Shown here: positions 1 through 4,449 of the stretch, piece by piece
How the letters are laid out: the number at the start of each line of letters is the position of its first letter
Position numbering within the stretch: position 1 is the first letter of the stretch
From: Lachnospiraceae bacterium
GTDB taxonomy: Bacteria > Bacillota > Clostridia > Lachnospirales > Lachnospiraceae
Reading direction: 5' to 3'
Assembly (NCBI GenBank): GCA_014804495.1
Contig: JAAUZS010000031.1
Coordinates: 1-5,677, forward strand
Length of the DNA stretch: 5,677 nt
Notes under the pieces: generated by a model
The model's input: the letters and a program-made list of their open reading frames with translations, nothing else
Database searches by the model: none
What the model was told of the DNA's origin: nothing
Made by a program: the position numbers and the translations under genes

Positions 1-8
1 TTTAATAT

Positions 9-22
9 TACTATATATAGTA
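9..22. promoter_or_regulatory. Perfect 14-bp palindrome upstream of hicB (candidate operator)
   Basis: TACTATATATAGTA reads identically on both strands. It ends 20 bases before the hicB ATG and just before the ribosome binding site. Antitoxins with a ribbon-helix-helix domain bind short palindromes near their own genes, so this is a plausible autoregulatory site; that role is inferred. It is purely AT-rich apart from one C and one G, so a chance palindrome is not excluded. Confidence 0.4.
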
Positions 23-42
23 TAAAGAAGGAAGGTAAGAAA

Positions 43-465
43 ATGAAAAAAGTATATCCTGTAATATTTACACCACTAAACGATGAAAAGGATACTGTAT
101 TGGTAGAAGTTCCTGATATGAAAATATTGACAGAAGGTTATGGGATGATAGATGCTATATATATGGCAAGAGATGCAATAGGTCTAAAAGGAATAAGCAG
201 GGAAGACGATGGAAAGCATATTCCGGAACCAAGCGAGTTGAGTGTTGTTGATGCATCAAAAGGAACATTTGCGGAAGATGGTAAAGGCTATGTTTCCTTG
301 GTAGATATTGACTTTGTAGAGTATCGCCGCAGGGTGGATAATAAAACAGTGCGCAGGAATGTCACAATACCTAATTGGTTAAATCAGGAAGCGGAAAAAG
401 CACATCTTAACGTTTCCAGAGTGTTGCAAGAAGCACTTATGGCAAAGCTGAATGTATCGAGATAA
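43..465 (+). CDS. hicB: HicB-family antitoxin
   Basis: A 140-residue HicB-type antitoxin, expected to bind and neutralise a HicA mRNA interferase and to repress its own operon. Residues 1-50 form the HicB domain (partly degraded RNase H-like fold), with the family pattern VPD(24) ... TEGYG(30-34), then a helix of the form DAIYMARDAIGL (37-48), followed by IPEPS (60-64). Residues 104-140 look like an Arc/MetJ-type ribbon-helix-helix DNA-binding domain: strand RNVTIP (105-110), then two helices ending ALMAKL. The ATG at 43 is preceded by GGAAGG (30-35) with a 7-base spacer. The frame stays open to base 1, but no other start codon with a ribosome site is seen. In most hicAB operons the roughly 60-80-residue hicA lies immediately upstream. 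Here that would be beyond the left edge, so I cannot tell whether the pair is complete. No hicA lies downstream. Confidence 0.85.
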   Translation: MKKVYPVIFTPLNDEKDTVLVEVPDMKILTEGYGMIDAIYMARDAIGLKGISREDDGKHIPEPSELSVVDASKGTFAEDGKGYVSLVDIDFVEYRRRVDNKTVRRNVTIPNWLNQEAEKAHLNVSRVLQEALMAKLNVSR

Positions 466-489
466 TTGTATAAAATAATGCAATTTAAA

Positions 490-517
490 TTTACAATAAA
501 CGCAATTAGCTTAAAAT
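490..517 (+). promoter_or_regulatory. Candidate sigma-A promoter for the carbamoyltransferase-like gene
   Basis: TTTACA (490-495) and TAAAAT (512-517) are separated by 16 bases, one mismatch each from the -35 and -10 consensus. Transcription would start near 523, giving an untranslated leader of about 100 bases that contains the hairpin at 528-557. The surrounding DNA is very AT-rich, so false positives are easy. Confidence 0.4.
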
Positions 518-527
518 AGAGTAAAAG

Positions 528-557
528 AGGGCATTGTATAGAAATATGCAGTGCCTT
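528..557 (+). terminator. Hairpin between hicB and carbamoyltransferase gene (weak terminator or leader hairpin)
   Basis: AGGGCATTG (528-536) pairs with CAGTGCCTT (549-557) through nine positions including two G-U pairs, with a 12-base loop. It is followed by TTATTG rather than a clean T-run, so it is a poor rho-independent terminator. It could end hicB transcription inefficiently. If the promoter at 490-517 is real, it is instead a hairpin at the very 5' end of the next mRNA. Confidence 0.35.
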
Positions 558-606
558 ATTGAATTAACCTTGTTTAAATACGTACCACATAAATTTTTTA
601 AATAAT

Positions 607-614
607 GAAAGGGG
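607..614 (+). promoter_or_regulatory. Ribosome binding site deciding the start at 623
   Basis: GAAAGGGG lies eight bases before the ATG at 623. It overlaps the alternative in-frame ATG at 605, which has only AT-rich sequence in front of it. This favours 623 as the true start. Confidence 0.7.
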
Positions 615-622
615 TATGCTCA

Positions 623-1453
623 ATGAAAAATCTTCTTAGATTAACAGATATGCAGCCAAGCGATATATATAAAATATTTAATATTGCCGACGAAATCAAC
701 GCCGGAAAATATAGTGATTTTCTTAAGGGAAAAAGTGTAGTATTATTTTTTCCTAATTCAAGTATTAGGACGAGAGTAACCTTTGAGAAGGGAATATATT
801 TATTAGGAGGTCAGCCTATATTATTTCCAGTTGAGACGTTAGATAAGAAGGAAGATTTAAGAGATGTGTGCGGATATTTAAATAATTGGGCGGGTATTAT
901 TGTTGTTCGGCATAAAGATATAAATTTGATTGAAAAACTTGCGATGTATTCTCGAGTTCCGGTTATTAATGCAATGACTGATATCAATCACCCTTGTGAA
1001 ATATTGTCGGACATGTACTCATTATCAAAGGTAAGAAATAATTTTATAGAGGATAAATATTTGTTTTGTGGAAAACCCGGGAATATTGGTCTTGCATGGA
1101 AAGAGGCTTCTGAAGTCATGGGATTTGATTTGTCACAATGCTGCGGTGCAGGATATGAGATGGAAAGTGTGAAAGTATATCATGATATAAAAGAAGCAGT
1201 CAAAGGAAAAGACATAATATGTACAGATTCTTTGCCGTCAGAAGCATTAAAAGACTTTAAGGAATGTCAGGTGACCTCAGAAATAATGGATATGGCGAAT
1301 CCAAATGCCGTCTTAAATCCCTGCCCGCCATTTTATAGAGGCGAGGAAGTATCTGAGGAAGTGATGGAATCGGAATATTTTGTTGGATATGAATTTAAAA
1401 AGAATTTATTAACAGTTCAACAGGCAATAATGTTGTATTGCTTATTAGATTAA
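623..1453 (+). CDS. Divergent ornithine/aspartate-carbamoyltransferase-family protein
   Basis: A 276-residue protein with the two-domain carbamoyltransferase fold; an in-frame ATG at 605 would add six residues but lacks a ribosome site. The N-terminal carbamoyl-phosphate domain shows SSIRTRVTFE (46-55, normally STRTR), VVRH (94-97) and TDINHPCEILSD (119-130, normally HPxQ). The C-terminal domain shows GYE (177-179), EAVKGKDIICTD (191-202), NPCPPFYRGEEVSEE (232-246, normally HCLPxxRGxEV) and a closing helix LTVQQA. Overall it resembles ornithine carbamoyltransferase (usually 300-335 residues) but lacks about 15-20 residues between GYE and the EAV helix. The Thr of STRT is Ile, HPxQ ends in Glu, the ornithine-binding DxxxSMG loop is replaced by DSLPSE, the His of HCLP is Asn, and the conserved C-terminal Arg is apparently Leu. 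The Cys234 position is kept. Ornithine is therefore not a safe substrate call. It has no arginine-pathway or arc neighbours, and its coding sequence looks more AT-rich than the galactan operon. Confidence 0.75.
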   Translation: MKNLLRLTDMQPSDIYKIFNIADEINAGKYSDFLKGKSVVLFFPNSSIRTRVTFEKGIYLLGGQPILFPVETLDKKEDLRDVCGYLNNWAGIIVVRHKDINLIEKLAMYSRVPVINAMTDINHPCEILSDMYSLSKVRNNFIEDKYLFCGKPGNIGLAWKEASEVMGFDLSQCCGAGYEMESVKVYHDIKEAVKGKDIICTDSLPSEALKDFKECQVTSEIMDMANPNAVLNPCPPFYRGEEVSEEVMESEYFVGYEFKKNLLTVQQAIMLYCLLD

Positions 1454-1482
1454 TGTTAATAAGTTTGTATTAATTAGGCTAA

Positions 1483-1521
1483 AGCAGTCAGAAAGTTCAT
1501 CGGGCTCATAATCCGAAAATC
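1483..1521 (+). pseudogene. Relic of initiator tRNA-fMet (D-arm and anticodon arm only)
   Basis: The stretch aligns without gaps to the D-arm/anticodon-arm part of bacterial initiator tRNA as I remember it (E. coli AGCAGCCTGGTAGCTCG followed by TCGGGCTCATAACCCGAAGGTC). The match TCGGGCTCATAA (1500-1511) is exact and includes the seven-base loop CTCATAA with anticodon CAT at 1507-1509. The anticodon stem TCGGG/TCCGA still pairs, but the last of the three G-C pairs typical of initiators has become G-U. The D-arm AGCAGTC...AGTTC is recognisable but has lost the GG of the D-loop. No T-arm or acceptor stem follows; the sequence runs into the lacI promoter instead. I read it as a decayed fragment, not a working tRNA. 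Confidence 0.55.
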
Positions 1522-1526
1522 TTTAT

Positions 1527-1554
1527 TTGACATAGTAAAATATTTAGGTAAAAT
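1527..1554 (+). promoter_or_regulatory. Promoter of the LacI-family regulator gene
   Basis: A perfect -35 TTGACA (1527-1532) and a -10 TAAAAT (1549-1554) are spaced by 16 bases, placing the transcription start near 1561 and leaving a short leader. The regulator is thus likely transcribed on its own. Two direct copies of GTAAAATATT (1535-1544 and 1548-1557) lie in the spacer and over the -10 box, a position suited to repressor binding. Confidence 0.7.
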
Positions 1555-1576
1555 ATTAATAGATGGGAGGTTATTT

Positions 1577-2560
1577 ATGGCTACGATAAAAGAGATTGCT
1601 GAGATGGTTGGTGTATCAAGTGCTGCTGTATCAAGGGTGCTCAATTATGATGAAGGAATATCGGTTAGTCAGGAAACGAGAACCGCCATCTTTGCCGCTG
1701 CTGAAAAAATTGGTTATAAAAAACGTGTGATTTATCCCAAAATAAGCAATGTTTCATTGTTGTATTTTACGGAGCATGAGGATGAATTGGAGGACATTTT
1801 TTATCAGAATATCAAGGACGAGCTTTTGGTACAGGCTGAAAAAATGAATATTCACTTGAGCGTGTTTACAAGAAAGGATGGGATGGATTCCATACCTAAA
1901 GATATCAATGCCTTTGTTGCTATTGGATGGCTGAACAGAAAAGAAATCAATGATTTATATAAAATATGTCAGAAAGGCGTATTTATAGGAACATCTCCAG
2001 ATGAAAAACTTTTTGATGCAGTCAGGCCCAACATGAGTTCTTTTGTTACGCAGATAGTGGATTATTTTATGGAGAAAGGGCATAAGACTATTGGATTTAT
2101 CGGGGGGTCTGATCGTAATATTGATACAGGAGAACCATCGATGGATATTAGAGAATGGGCATTTAGACAGAGCACGGCATATTATCAATGCCTTAACGAA
2201 GATTTTATCCTGATTTCAGAAAAATTCACCGTATCTGAAGGATACCGGTTAGGCAAGAAAATGGTACAAATGAAGGAATTTCCAACGGCGCTCTGCATAG
2301 CAAGTGATACGTTAGCAGTTGGGGTGCTGCAGGCATTAAATGAAGATGGGATACAGATACCGGACCAGATTGCAGTATTCAGCATCAATGACGCAAGCAT
2401 TGCAAAATATGTTTCGCCGCCGCTTACGACGATTCACATCGATATTTCGATTCTCTGTGAAACCGCACTGGAATTATTAAGGAATCAGGTGCTTAATGGC
2501 GGAAGTGTAACAAAATCCGTATTTGTGAATGGGAGCGCTGTTTTCAGGCATAGCTGTTAA
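1577..2560 (+). CDS. LacI/GalR-family transcriptional regulator, likely of galactan/galactoside use
   Basis: A 327-residue LacI-family repressor of normal length. Residues 3-23 form the helix-turn-helix (TIKEIAEMVGVSSAAVSRVL, with the typical VS..AVSRVLN recognition helix), followed by the ISVSQETRTAIFAAAEKIGYKK linker region to about residue 50. Residues 58-327 form the periplasmic-binding-protein-like sugar sensor, with MDIREWAF (189-196) and the family's closing SPPLTTIHID (280-289). The MATIKEIA start and the IRE.AF segment recall the EbgR/GanR/MsmR branch, which responds to galactosides; this is from memory, not a search. GGGAGG (1565-1570) with a six-base spacer fixes the start. It has its own promoter and terminator and sits directly upstream of a galactanase operon, so local repression of that operon is the natural inference. 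The inducer is unknown. Confidence 0.88.
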   Translation: MATIKEIAEMVGVSSAAVSRVLNYDEGISVSQETRTAIFAAAEKIGYKKRVIYPKISNVSLLYFTEHEDELEDIFYQNIKDELLVQAEKMNIHLSVFTRKDGMDSIPKDINAFVAIGWLNRKEINDLYKICQKGVFIGTSPDEKLFDAVRPNMSSFVTQIVDYFMEKGHKTIGFIGGSDRNIDTGEPSMDIREWAFRQSTAYYQCLNEDFILISEKFTVSEGYRLGKKMVQMKEFPTALCIASDTLAVGVLQALNEDGIQIPDQIAVFSINDASIAKYVSPPLTTIHIDISILCETALELLRNQVLNGGSVTKSVFVNGSAVFRHSC

Positions 2561-2584
2561 AACTAATGGAATAGGAATTGTATG

Positions 2585-2616
2585 AAAAATGCAGTATTCA
2601 TTTACTGCATTTTTTT
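2585..2616 (+). terminator. Rho-independent terminator after the LacI-family gene
   Basis: AAAAATGCAGTA (2585-2596) and TACTGCATTTTT (2603-2614) form a perfect 12-bp stem with a six-base loop TTCATT and a run of seven T. The A-run on the 5' side means it could also stop transcription on the opposite strand. It separates the regulator from the galactan operon, so the operon depends on its own promoter. Confidence 0.9.
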
Positions 2617-2678
2617 GTGCAAAATTACTAAAACTGTCTCTATCGAATCATGCACATAGTAAAAAAAGATATGGGTTA

Positions 2679-2707
2679 TTGACATGGATGTTATGAGATG
2701 ATACAAT
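2679..2707 (+). promoter_or_regulatory. Strong promoter of the galactan operon
   Basis: A perfect -35 TTGACA (2679-2684), a 17-base spacer and a -10 TACAAT (2702-2707) preceded by TG at 2699-2700 (extended -10) make this a near-consensus sigma-A promoter. Start of transcription would be near 2713-2715, leaving a leader of about 68 bases. A promoter this strong before catabolic genes normally needs a repressor, which fits the adjacent LacI-family gene. Confidence 0.82.
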
Positions 2708-2719
2708 TCACATAAAGTA

Positions 2720-2760
2720 AATAATTTATCTTTATAAGAATAAATTATTGACCTTATAAA
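2720..2760 (+). promoter_or_regulatory. Interleaved inverted repeats in the operon leader (candidate operator or RNA fold)
   Basis: AATAATTTAT (2720-2729) is the exact reverse complement of ATAAATTATT (2740-2749), forming a nearly continuous 30-bp dyad centred at 2734/2735. A second exact pair, TTTATAAG (2731-2738) and CTTATAAA (2753-2760), interlocks with the first. The block starts only a few bases after the predicted transcription start, where bound repressor would block polymerase. It lacks the central CG common in LacI-type operators, and being AT-rich its RNA folds would be weak. Role inferred. Confidence 0.4.
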
Positions 2761-2781
2761 CAGGTAAAGGAGATTAAAACT

Positions 2782-3360
2782 ATGAAAAAGAAAATGATAT
2801 CATTTTTAATGGCGATGTGTATGACAGTAGCGCTTGCAGGATGTGGGAATTCAGAAAGTGTGAGTTCAGGCAGTACTTCCGTTGCAAAGGCACAAGCTGA
2901 TGAAAATGGAAACTATGTTGTAAACGGAAGTTTCGAAGAGGCTGACTTTACAGGATGGAATGTCACGAACATAGATGATGTCACAGAAGAACTTGACATT
3001 TACACGCGTGATACCGACTGCTATGAAGGACTTCAGTCGCTTCATTTCTATTCAGGCTCAAATGATATTAATTTTACTGCAGAACAGACAATATCGGGAT
3101 TGGACGAAGGGTCATACAAACTGACTGGCCATATTCAGGGCGATACCGCTGGTGATAATAATGCCTCGATTTATTTTTATGCAATTGTAGGTGGGGAGGA
3201 AATAAAGGCAGACGCTTCCCTGAATGGCTATGTGAATTGGTATACAGCGGAATTATCAGGGCTTAATGTGACAGATGGGGAAATCACCATTGGCGTCAGC
3301 GTTACGATAGCTCCTGGCGGTTGGGGAACGATTGACGACATTACATTAGTAAAGGAGTAA
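2782..3360 (+). CDS. Lipoprotein consisting of a CBM61-like galactan-binding module
   Basis: A 192-residue predicted lipoprotein. Residues 1-21 are a type II signal peptide (MKKK, hydrophobic core, lipobox LAGC with Cys21), then a Ser/Gly-rich linker to about residue 40. Residues 44-192 are a beta-sandwich carbohydrate-binding module with the pattern NGSFEE..FTGW (48-59), HFYSG, Q.ISGL..GSYKLTG, NWYTAEL and a closing GGWGTIDDITLV. This pattern resembles CBM61, a beta-1,4-galactan binder known from GH53 enzymes; the family call is by recognition, not a search. No catalytic domain is present. It would sit on the outer face of the membrane and hold galactan chains near the cell. It is the first gene of the operon, with AGGAG (2768-2772) nine bases before the ATG. 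Its stop codon lies in the same frame as the following GH53 gene, three bases before that ATG, so the pair could descend from one CBM-GH53 protein. Confidence 0.78.
   Translation: MKKKMISFLMAMCMTVALAGCGNSESVSSGSTSVAKAQADENGNYVVNGSFEEADFTGWNVTNIDDVTEELDIYTRDTDCYEGLQSLHFYSGSNDINFTAEQTISGLDEGSYKLTGHIQGDTAGDNNASIYFYAIVGGEEIKADASLNGYVNWYTAELSGLNVTDGEITIGVSVTIAPGGWGTIDDITLVKE
3351..3357 (+). promoter_or_regulatory. Ribosome binding site for GH53 inside the end of the lipoprotein gene
   Basis: AAAGGAG is formed by the last sense codons of the lipoprotein gene and lies six bases before the ATG at 3364, an ideal spacing. It supports separate, probably coupled, initiation of the GH53 protein after the TAA at 3358-3360. 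Because it also encodes Lys-Glu of the upstream protein, its presence could partly be chance. Confidence 0.7.
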
Positions 3361-3363
3361 TTA

Positions 3364-4437
3364 ATGCAGTTTATTAAGGGAATGGATGTATCCATGATAA
3401 AAGCCCTGGAATCTTTTGGAGCATCCTATTATATAGGCGGTCAAAAAGAAGATCTGTTCCATATTCTAAAGAAATGCGGTGCCAATATGATTAGACTTCG
3501 CATATGGCCTGACCCCTATGATGAGAGCGGAGAGCCTTACGGCGGAGGGATAAACGATTTGCAGACAACAATTGAACTTGCTGATCGTGCGTTAGGCAGT
3601 GGGTTACCGTACTTGCTGGATTTTCATTATAGTGACTTCTGGGCAGATCCTGCCAAACAGGTGAAGCCCAAGGCATGGAGAAATCTGGAGGGGAAGAATT
3701 TGGAGACAGCAGTTTATTTACATACTGTGGATACTTTAAAAGCCTTAAAAAACCGAAAGCTGTCTCCGAAAATGGTACAGGTAGGGAATGAGATTACAAA
3801 AGGGATGCTTTGGCCTGATGGTCATACCGATAATACGGAAACAATGGCTGCGCTCTTAAAAGCTGGAATAAAAGGCGTGAGAGAAGAATGTCCTGATGTA
3901 AAAATAATACTCCATCTTGATTTTGGGACAGATAATAAGATGTATAGGCAGTGGTTTGATAATGTACTACCGTTTGATTTGGATTTTGATGCGATAGGAA
4001 TGTCATATTATCCGCATTGGAATGGCAGTATGGCTCTTCTTCTTGATAATATGAACGATGTGAGCAGCAGATATGATAAAGATGTAATTGTCCTGGAAAC
4101 TTCGATTGGATATACTACTGATACGCTTGGATGCCGGGGAGTTGTTTTTTCCGAGAAAGAGGAAAAAGCGACCGGATATCCGGCAACGGCAGAAGGGCAG
4201 GAAGCATTTCTCAGGGATCTATATGCTACAGTTAGAAGTGTGAATAATAACAGAGGTATAGGTGTTTTTTACTGGGAGCCGGCGTGGCTTCCAATCCCTG
4301 ATTGTACATGGGCAAACCGGAATGGCTGTGTGTATATGAACGATAAGGTAGAGGCCGGAAATTCAATGGCAAATCAATCACTATTTGATGTAAATGGAAA
4401 TGTAAATAAAGCTTTGTTAAATTTAAAAAATATGTAA
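3364..4437 (+). CDS. GH53 endo-beta-1,4-galactanase without signal peptide
   Basis: A 357-residue glycoside hydrolase family 53 enzyme, which cuts internal beta-1,4-galactosyl bonds of type I (arabino)galactan to galacto-oligosaccharides; the Bacillus counterpart is GanB. The (beta/alpha)8 barrel appears complete: FIKGMDVS (3-10), NMIRLRIWPDP (41-51), the hallmark DFHYSDFWADP (86-96) and KPKAW, VGNEITKGMLWPDG (140-153) with the likely acid/base Glu143, GMSYYPHW (212-219), VLETSIGYT (243-251) with the likely nucleophile Glu245, and FYWEPAWLP (302-310). Length matches the catalytic domain alone. It begins directly at the barrel with MQFIKGMDVS, so there is no signal peptide and the protein should stay in the cytoplasm, unusual for an enzyme whose polymer substrate is outside. 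It could act on imported oligosaccharides. It is in frame with the CBM lipoprotein upstream, separated by TAA and one codon. Confidence 0.93.
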   Translation: MQFIKGMDVSMIKALESFGASYYIGGQKEDLFHILKKCGANMIRLRIWPDPYDESGEPYGGGINDLQTTIELADRALGSGLPYLLDFHYSDFWADPAKQVKPKAWRNLEGKNLETAVYLHTVDTLKALKNRKLSPKMVQVGNEITKGMLWPDGHTDNTETMAALLKAGIKGVREECPDVKIILHLDFGTDNKMYRQWFDNVLPFDLDFDAIGMSYYPHWNGSMALLLDNMNDVSSRYDKDVIVLETSIGYTTDTLGCRGVVFSEKEEKATGYPATAEGQEAFLRDLYATVRSVNNNRGIGVFYWEPAWLPIPDCTWANRNGCVYMNDKVEAGNSMANQSLFDVNGNVNKALLNLKNM

Positions 4438-4442
4438 GGAGG
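4435..4442 (+). promoter_or_regulatory. Ribosome binding site overlapping the GH53 stop codon
   Basis: TAAGGAGG contains both the GH53 stop (4435-4437) and a full Shine-Dalgarno core, seven bases before the ATG at 4450. Ribosomes ending GH53 stop on the initiation site of the next gene, which points to coupled translation and to efficient production of the binding protein. Confidence 0.8.
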
Positions 4443-4449
4443 TTGCATA

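Larger units (their letters stand above)
466..604. other. Intergenic region between hicB and carbamoyltransferase-like gene
   Basis: This AT-rich gap holds a candidate promoter (490-517) and a hairpin (528-557), described separately. I see no further open reading frame, tRNA or repeat in it. Confidence 0.6.

Noticed and set aside
21..26. TATAAA as a -10 box for hicB
   Set aside because: It ends one base before the ribosome binding site region, so the transcript would start inside the Shine-Dalgarno sequence, and no -35 box is visible.
605..622. Upstream in-frame ATG at 605 as the start of the carbamoyltransferase-like gene
   Set aside because: It would place the start codon over the GAAAGGGG ribosome site and has only A/T-rich sequence before it. 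The ATG at 623 has ideal spacing and begins with the family-typical MKNLLRLTD.
1456..1473. TTAATA/TATTAA inverted repeat after the carbamoyltransferase-like gene as a terminator
   Set aside because: Only six A-T pairs and no T-run; too weak to call.
1955..2400. Open frames on the minus strand inside the LacI-family gene
   Set aside because: They lie wholly inside a well-supported gene, have no ribosome sites or recognisable domains, and are shadows of the coding strand.
2561..2781. Catabolite-repression (cre) site in the galactan operon control region
   Set aside because: I looked for the TGWAANCGNTNWCA pattern expected for CcpA-type control and found no acceptable match.
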